Part shown: positions 17,419-28,127 of the stretch, piece by piece | Numbering within the stretch: position 1 is the stretch's first letter | Layout of the letters: each line of letters opens with the position of its first letter | Assembly: GCF_900156805.1 (NCBI RefSeq) | Contig: NZ_FTOQ01000001.1 | Coordinates: 496,001-560,000, forward strand | Direction of reading: 5' to 3' | Source: Roseivivax lentus | GTDB taxonomy: Bacteria; Pseudomonadota; Alphaproteobacteria; Rhodobacterales; Rhodobacteraceae | DNA: 64,000 nucleotides | Notes under the pieces: generated by a model | Databases searched by the model: none | What the model was told of the DNA's origin: nothing | Seen by the model: only the letters and a program-made list of their open reading frames with translations | Translations under genes and position numbers: made by a program

Positions 17419-18248
17419 CAGCCGCGGCCCGGCGGGGTGTCGGCGAAGACATGCTCCGCCGCGGGGAAGAGACGCGCGCGGACCTCGGTGGCATAGGTGG
17501 CGATGGCGGTCTCGGCATCGTCGCCCAGATGCGCGTAGCGCTTGACGAATTTCGCCTTGAAGGCCGTGAAGAGCCCCAGCATGTCGTCCACGACCAGCAC
17601 CTGCCCGTCGCAGCCCGCCGACGCGCCGATGCCGATCGTGGGGATCGCCACGGTTTCGGTGATGCGGTCGGCCAGCGCCTCGGGCACCTTTTCGAGCACC
17701 ACCGCGAAGGCCCCGGCCTCGGCCACGGCGCGGGCGTCGCGCACCAGCCCGTCGCCGGCCTCGCCGCGGCCCTGCACCCGGTAGCCGCCGAGCGTGTTGA
17801 TGGATTGCGGCGTGAGCCCGATATGGGCCATCACCGGGATGCCGCGAGCCGTGAGAAAGCCGATCGTGTCGGCCATCCCGGTGCCGCCTTCGAGCTTCAC
17901 CGCGCCCGCGCCGGTCTCGGCCATGATGCGCGCGGCGTTGCGGAAGGCCTGTTCGGGGCTTTCCTCGTAGGAGCCGAAGGGCATGTCCACGACCATCATC
18001 GCGGAGCGCAGCCCGCGGCGCACCGCCTGGCCGTGCAGGATCATCATCTCCATCGTCACACCCAGCGTCGAGGGCAGGCCGTGCAGCACCATGCCGACGC
18101 TGTCGCCCACGAGGACGAAATCGCAATGGGCGTCCATGAGCTGTGCCATCGGGGTGGTGTAGGCGGTGAGGCTGACGATAGGCGTGCCGCCCTTCATCGC
18201 GCGGATGTCGTCGGGAAGGGGCGCGGTTTTGCGGGCGGTGGCGCTCAT
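17418..18248 (-). CDS. panB: 3-methyl-2-oxobutanoate hydroxymethyltransferase
   Basis: 276 residues. It transfers a hydroxymethyl group from methylene-THF to ketoisovalerate, giving ketopantoate, the step preceding pantoate formation. Recognised motifs: [27 protein letters not shown] with the metal-binding aspartate, [26 protein letters not shown] and PTIGIGAS. The start MSATARKT was chosen because a GGAGA lies just upstream; a longer frame upstream has no family support. It heads the panBC operon. Confidence 0.96.
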   Translation of the reverse strand: MSATARKTAPLPDDIRAMKGGTPIVSLTAYTTPMAQLMDAHCDFVLVGDSVGMVLHGLPSTLGVTMEMMILHGQAVRRGLRSAMMVVDMPFGSYEESPEQAFRNAARIMAETGAGAVKLEGGTGMADTIGFLTARGIPVMAHIGLTPQSINTLGGYRVQGRGEAGDGLVRDARAVAEAGAFAVVLEKVPEALADRITETVAIPTIGIGASAGCDGQVLVVDDMLGLFTAFKAKFVKRYAHLGDDAETAIATYATEVRARLFPAAEHVFADTPPGRG

Positions 18249-18436
18249 GGCGGTCTCCTGCCGGATTGGGTGGCAGGGGATTAGCACCGTGCGGCGCGGG
18301 CGGCTAGGGGGCGCGGGAAGTGGCGCTGCGTTACGACGCGCGGCATGAAGGGGCGCGATCCCGGGATCGCCCCGGGGCAGCGGAATGCCGGGGGTGACGC
18401 GGTGCGCGCCCGCCCTGCAGCGGACGCGCCCGGGGC

Positions 18437-19357
18437 TCAGCCCGCGAGGTAGGTGCCGAACCAGGCTACCATGCGCTCTTCGGCGAGGGTCGCGGCGGCC
18501 GCGTCGTAGCGCGGCGTGGTGTCGTTGTGAAAGCCGTGGTTCACGCCGGGATAGATATGCGCCTCGTAGCGCTTGTCGTTGTCTTCCAGCGCCTTCTGGA
18601 AATCCGGCCACATCGCGTTGATCCGCTGGTCGAGCGCGGCGAGCTGGATCATCAGCGGCGCCTCGATGCCCGCGACCTGCGCGGCATCGGGAAACGAGCC
18701 GTAGAAGGGCACGCCCGCCGCCATCTCGGGATAGGCCGCGGCCAGCCGGTTCACGACGCCGCCGCCATAGCAGAAGCCCGTCGCGCCGACCTTGCCGTTG
18801 GTGCCCTCGAGCGCCTGCAGATGCTCGAACCCCGCGAAGAAGTCGTTCAGCAGCGCGCCCTGGTCCAGGGTCCGCTGCATCTCGCGGCCCGCGTCATCGG
18901 TGCCGGGATAGCCGCCGAGCGAGGACAACCCGTCGGGCCCCATCGCCACGAAGCCCGCCTTGGCAAGCCGGCGCACCACGTCGCGGATATAGGGGTTCAG
19001 GCCGCGGTTCTCGTGCACGACGAGGACGGCCGCGGGGGGCCGTTCGGGGTCGATCTCGGCCGGGCGCACGAGGTAGGCGGTGATGTCGCCGGTGCCGTCG
19101 GGGCTCGCGTAGGTGATGTCCTCACCGACGATGCCTGGATCGTCCTCCGCCACCTGCTGGGCCAGCGCGTAATTGGGCGAGAGCGTGTTCAGGATCGCCA
19201 TCGCGGTCAGGCCGCCCACGGCCCACTTGCCCGCGCGGTCGAGGAATTCCCGCTTCGAGATCTTCCCGTGCGCGTAGTAATCGTAGAGATCGAGCAGGTC
19301 CTGATCGAAATCTGCCGCCGTGAGCCGGCGCTTCGGTGCATGATGGTTCATCGACAT
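18437..19357 (-). CDS. Dienelactone hydrolase family protein, probably exported
   Basis: 306 residues. An N-terminal leader of about 65 residues has a charged start, a [14 protein letters not shown] stretch and a hydrophobic core ([10 protein letters not shown]), resembling a Tat-like or membrane anchor without a canonical twin arginine. The alpha/beta-hydrolase domain has the family triad context: E in VHENRGL, nucleophile C in GFCYGGG, and H in GVNHGFHND. These enzymes open lactone rings or cleave esters; the substrate here is unknown. An ATG six bases later is an alternative start. It has its own upstream region of about 265 bases. Confidence 0.85.
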   Translation of the reverse strand: MSMNHHAPKRRLTAADFDQDLLDLYDYYAHGKISKREFLDRAGKWAVGGLTAMAILNTLSPNYALAQQVAEDDPGIVGEDITYASPDGTGDITAYLVRPAEIDPERPPAAVLVVHENRGLNPYIRDVVRRLAKAGFVAMGPDGLSSLGGYPGTDDAGREMQRTLDQGALLNDFFAGFEHLQALEGTNGKVGATGFCYGGGVVNRLAAAYPEMAAGVPFYGSFPDAAQVAGIEAPLMIQLAALDQRINAMWPDFQKALEDNDKRYEAHIYPGVNHGFHNDTTPRYDAAAATLAEERMVAWFGTYLAG

Positions 19358-19622
19358 CCTCCCAATGGATGGACAGGAAGTTAGACCGGCGGAAGGCGCC
19401 GGCGACGGGTGGACAGCAATTATTCATCTGTTCGGGAACGGCATGCTCGGGGCCATCCGGACCGTCAGATCACCCGATTGCGGCAACGTTCGCAGGTGTT
19501 CGGCGATGCCGCACAGCGCGCGGAAGCGCGGTGCCTGCGCGCGCTGTCCGCGCCGGCCTGAGCCGGGCGACATGGCCAAGCGCACGACCCTGCTGGTCAT
19601 CCGCGCGGACCCGGTTGTCGCC

Positions 19623-20849
19623 TTACTGCGCGAAAGGCAGCGACAAAGGCTTGGGATTGTCCCGACCGCCGCCGTCCTCGAACATCGTCCCGACAGTGCG
19701 GAACACCGAGAGCGCGTCGATCAGGGCCACGTTCGACGACACGCCGACCTTTTCGTAGATGATCTGGATCTGGTTGCGAATGGTCTTCAGCGATCGTCCC
19801 GACACATCGGCCAGATCGCTTGCGCTCGCGCCCAGCATCAGGCCCTTGCAGACTTCCGCCTCGCGCGAGGTGAGGTCGAAGACATCCTCCAGCAAGGCGG
19901 TGCTGATGGCATCCACGTCTGTCTGGCCGATGAAGATCGCGAACATGCGTTCCTCGTTCAAGAGGTGCCTGTCGATGGCGCTGGCATCGCGCATCGACGC
20001 CCGGAACGGGGTGATCGACAGCGAGATCGGGGCGGGGTCGGTGATGATGCGCATTCCGCCCGGGGTCAGATCGCGGTCGATATCGGCGATCTTCCGGCGG
20101 AGTTGCCGGCTGTCCTCCGGATCGTCGAGAACAAGCCGCCCGCCGGCCTCCACCGACAGGGGGGTGCCCCGCTCCAGCACGCGGCGGCCCGCGCCATTGC
20201 CGAAGAGAAACTGGCCATGGGCATCGGCGACAAGCATGGGAAGGATGATCCCATCCAGGAACCCGCTGCACACTTGCGCCGACCGTTTTGCCAGCGTCAA
20301 TGCGCGGGCCAGTTGCAGGGCTCTCACCGCATGCGGAGACAGGAGCTTGAGGGTTTTGAAAAGCGCGTCATGGATTCGGGTCTCCGTGACGGGATCGTTC
20401 GGTATCGCAAACCCGATCACTGCCGAGCGCTGCCCGCGCGCATCGAGCTTGATGTGGATGACGTGCCTGAACCCCGCGGGGTTCAGCAATTTGCGGTAGA
20501 GGCCGCTTTGGACAAAGGTCGCTTCATCCATGAATTTCTTGGTGCGACTGACAAACCCGTTTGGTAACGCTCTCCAGGCCTCGTGGGGCAGCACGTTGTC
20601 GATCAATCCCAGATCCATGCGCACGGGCTCGACGATGAACTGAGGCAGGTCGGTGCTGGCATATTCGGGTAACATCATCTCCCCGTCGATGCCGTAAACG
20701 ATGGCGCCGATGCCGGGGAAGAGTTGCGCAATCCGGTCGATCAGCGACTTCCATTGCTGGGCCTCGAAGGCGGAATCGTAGACCAGACCAATCAGGTCGC
20801 TCAACTCGTCCGGCGTGATCATGATCTCGTCCATGCGCCCAGCATACAT
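19623..20849 (-). CDS. LuxR-type helix-turn-helix transcriptional regulator
   Basis: 408 residues from the ATG at 20849 (GGGGAAG upstream); MDEIMIT at 20834 is an alternative start. The C-terminal ~65 residues are a LuxR/FixJ DNA-binding domain (LTSREAEVCKGLMLGAS, SLKTIRNQIQIIYEKVGV). The rest, about 330 residues, has two PAS-like halves but no recognisable ligand motif; this large-sensor form is common among Rhodobacterales LuxR-type regulators. It is divergent from a tiny secreted protein gene across 121 bases that hold two inverted repeats, so regulation of that peptide is the obvious hypothesis. Confidence 0.82.
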   Translation of the reverse strand: MYAGRMDEIMITPDELSDLIGLVYDSAFEAQQWKSLIDRIAQLFPGIGAIVYGIDGEMMLPEYASTDLPQFIVEPVRMDLGLIDNVLPHEAWRALPNGFVSRTKKFMDEATFVQSGLYRKLLNPAGFRHVIHIKLDARGQRSAVIGFAIPNDPVTETRIHDALFKTLKLLSPHAVRALQLARALTLAKRSAQVCSGFLDGIILPMLVADAHGQFLFGNGAGRRVLERGTPLSVEAGGRLVLDDPEDSRQLRRKIADIDRDLTPGGMRIITDPAPISLSITPFRASMRDASAIDRHLLNEERMFAIFIGQTDVDAISTALLEDVFDLTSREAEVCKGLMLGASASDLADVSGRSLKTIRNQIQIIYEKVGVSSNVALIDALSVFRTVGTMFEDGGGRDNPKPLSLPFAQ

Positions 20850-20866
20850 CGGTTCGTGAGCTTCCC

Positions 20867-20886
20867 CATGGGCAATTGTGCCCATG
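20867..20886. promoter_or_regulatory. Inverted repeat in LuxR/secreted-peptide divergent region
   Basis: CATGGGC-N6-GCCCATG, 7-bp perfect arms, 18 bases upstream of the regulator start. Candidate operator. Confidence 0.45.
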
Positions 20887-20929
20887 CGCGACGGGTCCCT
20901 GCACGCCAGTCTTGGTGCATCGCCGATCC

Positions 20930-20944
20930 CAACGATTGTCGTTG
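20930..20944. promoter_or_regulatory. Second inverted repeat upstream of secreted-peptide gene
   Basis: CAACGA-TTG-TCGTTG, 6-bp perfect arms, about 26 bases upstream of the peptide ATG. Candidate operator or promoter-proximal site. Confidence 0.4.
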
Positions 20945-20970
20945 AACGGCACAGCGTAAGGACAAATCCC

Positions 20971-21189
20971 ATGATTGCGCAGTTTTCGAAACTCCTTCGG
21001 GCCGGAGCCATTGCGACCGGTATCTGGATCGCCACGCTCGGCGCCGTGCCGTTTGCGAACGCACAGACAGTGTCGGTCCCTACGCTGTCCTATCCCGAGC
21101 CCGGGACCGTCTGGGGCTGTCGTTTCCTCCGTACCTGCGCCACGGCACCCGTCGTCACGAAGAACGAGACGGACGGCCTGGGGTCGTAA
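20971..21189 (+). CDS. Small secreted protein with two cysteines, unknown function
   Basis: 72 residues with a TAAGGA ribosome-binding site. A clear Sec signal peptide (MIAQFSKLLRAGAIATGIWI..) ends in PFANA, predicting a mature peptide of about 42 residues starting QTVSVPTL. The mature part contains two cysteines six residues apart (GCRFLRTC), enough for one disulfide or ligand site, and is otherwise small and polar. No family was recognised. A longer in-frame ATG at 20878 lies inside the divergent promoter and is unlikely. It could be a secreted signal, inhibitor or structural peptide; only secretion is supported. Confidence 0.65.
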   Translation: MIAQFSKLLRAGAIATGIWIATLGAVPFANAQTVSVPTLSYPEPGTVWGCRFLRTCATAPVVTKNETDGLGS

Positions 21190-21389
21190 GGGGGCGTGCG
21201 ACCCGCCTGGACTTTTTGCACGGCGAAACCGGGATACACGTTTCGCCGCGCTGCATGCGTTGCCGGGGATCGCCGAGGCCCGATCCCGCCGCGCGTCACG
21301 GCGCCCGGACACACGCCCCGCCCCCAACATCCTTGATCCGCGTTGCGATCCGCTCAAGAGTACCGCAAACCGCCAAGGAGGCCCGACCC

Positions 21390-22856
21390 ATGTTCCGCCG
21401 CACCCTGACCGCGCTTGCGCTCTGCGCGAGCCCCGCGCTTGCGCAGCAGACCGACCTCACGCTGGCGCTCCAGCTCGAGCCGCCGCATCTCGATCCGACC
21501 TCGGCGGCGGCGGGCGCCATCGACAGCGTGCTCTACGGCAATGTCTTCGAAGGGCTGACGCGCTTTGCCGCCGATGGCAGCGTCGAGCCCGCGCTTGCGG
21601 AAAGCTGGGAGATCGGCGAGGACGGCACCACCTACACCTTCACCCTGCGCGAGGGCGTCCGCTTCCATGACGGCACCGCGATGGATGCCGAGGACGTCAA
21701 GTTCAGCCTCGACCGCGCCCGGGCCGAGGACAGCGTGAACGCGCAGAAGGCGCTCTTCGAGGGCATCTCGGAGGTCACCGTGGTGGACCCGCGCACGGTC
21801 GAGGTGCGGCTTTCGCAGCCGGACGGGAATTTCCTCTTCAACATGGCCTGGGGCGACGCGGTGATCGTGGCGCCCGAGAGCATCGAGAATATCAAGCAGG
21901 CGCCCGTCGGCACCGGGCCCTTCACCTTCACCGAATGGGTGCAGGGCGACCGGATCGAGCTGGCGCGGAACGCGGATTACTGGGGCGAGGCCCCGGCGCT
22001 CGAGGCGGCGACGTTCAAGTTCATCTCGGACCCCACGGCGGCCTTCGCGGCGATGATGGCGCAGGATATCGACGCCTTCGCGGGCTACCCCGCGCCCGAG
22101 AACCTGCCGCAATTCGAGGTCGATCCGCGCTTCCAGGTCATCGTCGGCTCCACCGAGGGCGAGACCATCCTCGCGATGAACAACGCCGAGCCGCCCTTCG
22201 ATGACCCCGAGGTGCGCGAGGCGGTGGCCCATGCCATCGACCGGCAGGCGATCATCGACGGGGCGATGTTCGGGCAGGGCACGCCCATCGGCACGCATTT
22301 CGCGCCGCGCAATCCCGATTACGTCGACCTGACGGGTCTGTCGAATTACGACCCGGAGCTGGCGCGCCAGCTGCTGGCCGATGCGGGCCATGGCGAGGGC
22401 ATCTCCACGACGCTGAAACTGCCGCCGCCCTCCTACGCGCGGCGCGGCGGCGAGATCATCGCAGCCCAGCTGCGCGAGGTCGGCATCGAGACGCGCATCA
22501 CCAATCTCGAATGGGCGCAATGGCTCGAAGAGGTCTTCCGCGGCAAGGATTTCGGGCTGACCATCGTCAGCCATACCGAGCCCTTCGATATCGGTATCTA
22601 TGCCCGGCCGGATTACTACTTCCAATACGACAATCCCGACTTCCAGGCGCTGATGACGGATTTGACGGCAACGACCGATCCCGCGACGCGCTCGGAGATG
22701 ATCGCCGAGGCGCAGACCATGATCGCGGAGGATTACGTGAACGCCTTCCTGTTCCAGTTGGCCTATCCCACGGTGGCGGATGCGCGCCTCACAGGCCTGT
22801 GGGAGAACCAGCCGACCCAAGCCAATCCCCTGGGCGGGGTGTCCTGGACCGAGTGA
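21390..22856 (+). CDS. ABC transporter substrate-binding protein, family 5 (oligopeptide type)
   Basis: 488 residues with a Sec signal (MFRRTLTALALCASPALA) and AAGGAGG upstream. SBP_bac_5 features: LEPPHLDPT near the mature N-terminus, YEGL-like VFEGLTRF, ESWEIGEDGTTYTFTLREGVRFHDG, GTGPFTF, and the C-terminal substrate-lobe sequence. It is the periplasmic receptor for the permeases and ATPase encoded 0.8 kb downstream on the same strand. A small ABM gene and hairpins intervene, so the receptor may have its own transcript, ending in the palindrome at 22870. The substrate is probably a peptide, judging by the peptidase at the end of the cluster. Confidence 0.92.
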   Translation: MFRRTLTALALCASPALAQQTDLTLALQLEPPHLDPTSAAAGAIDSVLYGNVFEGLTRFAADGSVEPALAESWEIGEDGTTYTFTLREGVRFHDGTAMDAEDVKFSLDRARAEDSVNAQKALFEGISEVTVVDPRTVEVRLSQPDGNFLFNMAWGDAVIVAPESIENIKQAPVGTGPFTFTEWVQGDRIELARNADYWGEAPALEAATFKFISDPTAAFAAMMAQDIDAFAGYPAPENLPQFEVDPRFQVIVGSTEGETILAMNNAEPPFDDPEVREAVAHAIDRQAIIDGAMFGQGTPIGTHFAPRNPDYVDLTGLSNYDPELARQLLADAGHGEGISTTLKLPPPSYARRGGEIIAAQLREVGIETRITNLEWAQWLEEVFRGKDFGLTIVSHTEPFDIGIYARPDYYFQYDNPDFQALMTDLTATTDPATRSEMIAEAQTMIAEDYVNAFLFQLAYPTVADARLTGLWENQPTQANPLGGVSWTE

Positions 22857-22869
22857 CCCGGCTGCCGCG

Positions 22870-22891
22870 AACCTTTCGCATGCGAAAGGTT
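22870..22891. terminator. Perfect 22-bp palindrome after substrate-binding protein gene
   Basis: AACCTTTCGCATGCGAAAGGTT equals its own reverse complement, followed by TCGTCTT. It starts 13 bases after the stop. It may work as a terminator hairpin, though it lacks a real T run. It is of the same length class as the palindromes at 31018-31111. Confidence 0.5.
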
Positions 22892-22896
22892 TCGTC

Positions 22897-22911
22897 TTAA
22901 CAATGGGTTAA
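22897..22911. promoter_or_regulatory. CtrA-type box TTAA-N7-TTAA
   Basis: TTAACAATGGGTTAA matches the full CtrA consensus spacing. It lies between the binding-protein gene and the ABM gene (about 230 bases upstream of the latter). AT-rich 4+4 matches are rare by chance in this GC-rich DNA, but distance to a gene start makes its role uncertain. Confidence 0.45.
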
Positions 22912-23143
22912 CGACTGGTCTCCGGTGGCGGCTTTCCGGGGTCGGGCCTTTGCCCGGCCGCGTGCGCGGGCCCCGTCCGTCGCGTCGCGTATTTGCAAAG
23001 AGGCAACGCAGCAGGGGCAGGCGCGTGGCGGAGGCGTGGCGCGTTCCGGGAAGGGCTGTCGCCTTCGGTGCCGCGGGCCGGGCCTGACGCGTGCCGCTTC
23101 GGCGGCGCGAAGATGTGTTATGCTCGCGGCGGGAGGATTTGCC

Positions 23144-23461
23144 ATGCTCGATATCCGGACCGGGACCCGTCACCAGACCGTCATCACCACCTTCGAATGC
23201 TCGCCGGGGACCTGCGGGGACCTCTTGGCGCTGCTGCAATCGGCCTATGCCGAGTTCATATCCTCGCAGCCCGGCTTTCTCGCGGCGGGGCTGCATGTGA
23301 ACGACGCCGAGACGCGGATCGCGAACTATTCGCAATGGCAGTCGCGCGAGGCATTCAAGGCGATGCTGCGCTCGGACGAGATGCGTCGGCGCAACCGCGA
23401 GATCGCGGCGCTCTGCACCCGGTTCGAGCCGGTCATGTACGAGGTCGCCGCGCTGTACTGA
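23144..23461 (+). CDS. Antibiotic biosynthesis monooxygenase (ABM) domain protein
   Basis: 105 residues with GGGAGGA upstream. The sequence has the ABM ferredoxin-like dimer pattern: an initial strand (HQTVITTFECSP), a helix, QPGFLAAGLHVN, IANYSQWQSREAFKAML, and a final strand (FEPVMYEVAALY). Such small proteins include heme-degrading and quinone-forming monooxygenases as well as non-catalytic members. The precise role is unknown. It sits between the peptide-binding protein and the permease genes but is separated from both by hairpins, so it may not belong to the transporter operon. An ATG 24 bases upstream is an alternative start. Confidence 0.75.
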   Translation: MLDIRTGTRHQTVITTFECSPGTCGDLLALLQSAYAEFISSQPGFLAAGLHVNDAETRIANYSQWQSREAFKAMLRSDEMRRRNREIAALCTRFEPVMYEVAALY

Positions 23462-23490
23462 GCGCCGCGGTTTTGCTTGGGCCGGGGCGC

Positions 23491-23600
23491 AGGTGCCGGG
23501 CCGGGCCGTGCCGCGAGGCCCGGCACCTGCCCGCGCGTGAGGTGCGCACGATTACCCTTGCGCGAGGCGCGCAAGACCACCCGCGCGCGAGGCGCGCAAG
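23491..23600. repeat. Cluster of hairpins between ABM gene and permease genes
   Basis: A 12-bp perfect stem (AGGTGCCGGGCC/GGCCCGGCACCT, 23491-23528) is followed by three short repeats built as GCGCG-AGG-CGCGC: 23532-23549, 23558-23575 (CTTGCGCG-AGG-CGCGCAAG) and 23582-23599. Possible roles are terminator, RNA processing or stability signal, or protein binding. Confidence 0.7.
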
Positions 23601-23653
23601 AATGTCTACGCCGGGTGCTGGACCGTCCCCGCGCGGCATCCTACCCTGCGCCC

Positions 23654-24598
23654 ATGCTGCGCTTTGCCCTTCGCCGCCTGATCTCGCTTGGCCTTTCCCT
23701 GCTGGTGGCCTCGCTCGTGATCTTTCTCGTGGTCGAGGTGGCCCCGGGCGATCCGGCGAGCTTCATGCTCGGGATCAACGCGCAGCCCGACACGGTGGCG
23801 GCTTTGCGCGCGGAGCTTGGCCTCGACGTGCCGAGATGGCAGCGCTATTTCGACTGGGTGGGCGGGATGGTGACCGGCGATTTCGGCACTTCCTACACCT
23901 ATCGCACGCCGGTCGTCGGGATGGTCGCGGACCGGCTCTGGATCTCGCTGCCGCTGGCGCTTTACGCGCTTTTGCTGTCCACCGCGCTGGCCTTTCCGGC
24001 AGGGCTCTTCGCGGCCTCGCGCCGGGGCGGGCCGGGGGACATGGCGGTGATGGGGGCAACGCAGCTTGGCATCGCGGTGCCGAATTTCTGGTTCGCCATG
24101 CTGCTGGTGCTGTTCTTCGCCATCAATCTGCGCTGGTTCTCGGCGGGCGGTTTTCCGGGTTGGGAGGACCCGCTTGCCGCACTCAAGGCGCTGACCCTGC
24201 CCGCGGTGGCGCTGGCGCTGCCGCAGGCGGCGATCCTCGCGCGGGTCATGCGTTCGGCGCTGATCGACATCCTGGGCGAGGATTTCATGCGCACGGCGCG
24301 GGCCAAGGGCCTGACGCGGGGCCAGGCGCTGTGGCGGCACGGGCTCAGGAACGCGCTCATTCCGGTGCTGACCATCATCGGGCTGCAGTTTTCCTTCCTG
24401 CTCGCCGGCGCGATCATCATCGAGCAGGTGTTCTTCCTGCCGGGCCTCGGGCGGCTCATTTTCCAGGCGATCTCGCAGCGCGATCTCATCGTGGTGGAAT
24501 CGGTGGTGATGCTCCTGGTCTTCGCGGTGATCCTGGTGACCTTTCTAACCGATCTCGCCTATGCCGCCGTCGATCCGCGGCTGAGGCGGCGGGCATGA
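23654..24598 (+). CDS. ABC transporter permease, DppB/OppB type
   Basis: 314 residues with about six membrane segments (first at 9-29, LISLGLSLLVASLVIFLVV) and the OppB-family N-terminus APGDPASFMLG. The EAA coupling loop is present (RTARAKGLTRGQALWRHGLRN). It pairs with the next gene's product to form the inner-membrane channel for peptides or similar solutes. Its TGA overlaps the next ATG (ATGA). The ATG at 23654 was chosen at the start of the hydrophobic domain; the frame upstream is hairpin DNA. Confidence 0.92.
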   Translation: MLRFALRRLISLGLSLLVASLVIFLVVEVAPGDPASFMLGINAQPDTVAALRAELGLDVPRWQRYFDWVGGMVTGDFGTSYTYRTPVVGMVADRLWISLPLALYALLLSTALAFPAGLFAASRRGGPGDMAVMGATQLGIAVPNFWFAMLLVLFFAINLRWFSAGGFPGWEDPLAALKALTLPAVALALPQAAILARVMRSALIDILGEDFMRTARAKGLTRGQALWRHGLRNALIPVLTIIGLQFSFLLAGAIIIEQVFFLPGLGRLIFQAISQRDLIVVESVVMLLVFAVILVTFLTDLAYAAVDPRLRRRA

Positions 24599-25406
24599 GC
24601 CGGACGCTTCTTCTGGGCGCGGCGCTGTCGGGGATCGTGCTGATCGCCGCACTTCTGTCCTTTGCCTGGACGCCCTATGCGGTCGATGGCATGGCGATCC
24701 CGAACCGGCTGCAGCCGCCGTCGGGCGCGCATCTTCTGGGCACCGATCATTTCGGGCGCGACATCCTGTCGATGCTGATGGTCGGCGCGCGGACCTCGAT
24801 CGCGGTGGCGCTGGTCGCCGTGGGGATCGGCATGGGGCTCGGCGTGCCTTTGGGGCTGGCGGCGGCGGCGCGGCATGGCGGCTGGCTCGACGAGGTGATC
24901 ATGCGCGGCAACGACCTGGTCTTCGCCTTCCCGAGCCTCGTCATCGCGATCCTGATCACCGCCATCGCGGGGCCCTCGGCGGTGAACGCGATCATCGCCA
25001 TCGGCATCTTCAACATCCCGGTCTTCGCGCGGCTCACGCGGGGGGCGGCGCTGTCGATCTGGGCGCGGGAGTTCATCATGGCGGCCCGGGTCGCGGGCAA
25101 GGGACGGGCGCGCATCTCGGTCGAGCATATCCTGCCCAACGTCACCAACCTGCTGATCGTGCAGGGGACGATCCAGTTCTCGCTGGGCATCCTCGCCGAG
25201 GCGGGGCTCAGCTATGTGGGTCTTGGCGCGCAGCCGCCGGTGCCGTCCTGGGGGCGGATGCTGGCCGATGCGCAGACCATGGTGGCGCTGGCGCCGCATG
25301 TGGCGCTGATGCCGGGGCTGGCCATCGTGGCGACGGTGCTGGGGCTGAACCTCCTGGGCGACGGGCTCAGGGATGCGCTCGATCCGCGGCTGAAGACGGT
25401 GCGGCG

Positions 25407-25410
<4 letters not shown>
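24595..25410 (+). CDS. ABC transporter permease, DppC/OppC type
   Basis: 271 residues. Features are one N-terminal membrane helix, then the OppC-type HLLGTDHFGRDILSML motif near residue 44, about five further helices and the EAA loop (ARVAGKGRARISVEHILPN). The C-terminus LLGDGLRDALDPRLK is typical of the family. It starts within the previous stop and ends overlapping the next ATG (ATGA), so it belongs to a four-gene translationally coupled run. Confidence 0.92.
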
Positions 25411-27010
<1,600 letters not shown>

Positions 27011-27014
<4 letters not shown>

Positions 27015-28024
27015 CCGACGACACACCGATGCGCCCCGGCGCGCGCAACCTCATCACCGACGTGGCCGGCCTGCGGGTCGGGAATGCCGAGGACCGGCGT
27101 CTGAAATCCGGCGCCACCGTGCTGGTGGGCGACGCGCCCTTCACCGCCTCGGTCGCGGTGATGGGCGGCGCGCCGGGCACGCGGGAGACGGATCTTCTGG
27201 CGCCCGACAAGACCGCGCCCGGCGCCGATGCGCTGGTGCTGTCGGGTGGATCGGCCTTCGGGCTCGCGGCGGCGCAGGGGGTGATGGATGCGCTGGCCGA
27301 GGCCGGGCGCGGCTTTCAGGTGCTGTCCGCACGGGTGCCCATCGTGCCCGCGGCGATCCTCTTCGATCTGCTGAATGGCGGCGACAAGGCCTGGGGCGAG
27401 AACCCGTATCCGGCGCTGGGCCGGGCCGCGCTTGGCGCCGCGTGCGCGGACTTCTCGCTGGGATCGGTGGGGGCCGGTACGGGCGCGCAGACGGCGCAGG
27501 TGAAGGGCGGGCTCGGCTCCGCCTCGCTGATGCTGCCGTCGGGGGTGACGGTGGGGGCGCTCGTGGCGGTCAATCCGATGGGCTGCGTCACCACGCCCTC
27601 GGGGCGGCATTTCTGGGCGGCCCCCTACGAGATAGGGGACGAGTTCGGCGGGCTGGGCCCGGACCCCGCCCGAGGGCTGCAGCCGCTGCCGCCGTCGAAG
27701 AAGCTCGCCGCGATGGCGGCGCTCGGCAACACCACGATCGGGATCGTCGCGACCGATGCCGCGCTCGACAAGGGGCAGTGTCACCGCATGGCGGTGGCCG
27801 CCCATGACGGGATCGGGCGCGCCATCCAGCCCGCCCATTCGCCGATGGATGGCGACCTGATCTTTGCCGCGGCGACGGGCGCGCGGGCGCTCGACGCGAC
27901 GGGGATGGAGCTGGCGGCGCTGGGCCATGCGGGCGCGATCTGCATGGCGCGGGCCATCGCGCGCGCGGTCTGGGAGGCCACGCCCGAGCCGGGCGATACG
28001 CTGCCCGCGTTTCGCGGGGGGTAA
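27011..28024 (+). CDS. P1/S58 family peptidase (DmpA/BapA-type aminopeptidase)
   Basis: 337 residues. N-terminal-nucleophile peptidase features of family S58: LITDVAGLRVGNAEDRRLKSG at the start, LSGGSAFGLAAAQGVM near residue 77, and GNTTIGIVATDA near 239, where self-cleavage before a Thr/Ser generates the active form. Relatives release N-terminal L- or D-residues or beta-amino acids from short peptides. No signal peptide is seen, so it should act in the cytoplasm on peptides brought in by the coupled transporter (ATGA overlap with the ATPase gene). Confidence 0.9.
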
Positions 28025-28077
28025 ACTGCGGCACATCGCGCCCCGCAGCGGGACTCACACATCGGGACTCACAATCG

Positions 28078-28092
28078 GAACAAATATAGAAC
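28078..28092. promoter_or_regulatory. LexA (SOS) box upstream of dnaE2
   Basis: GAAC-AAATATA-GAAC, which is the reverse complement of the alphaproteobacterial LexA direct repeat GTTC-N7-GTTC, with exact 7-base spacing. It ends 35 bases before the dnaE2 ATG, a normal operator position. Confidence 0.85.
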
Positions 28093-28127
28093 ATACTGGC
28101 CGGACCCTGTCCCGATTCCCGTCAGAT

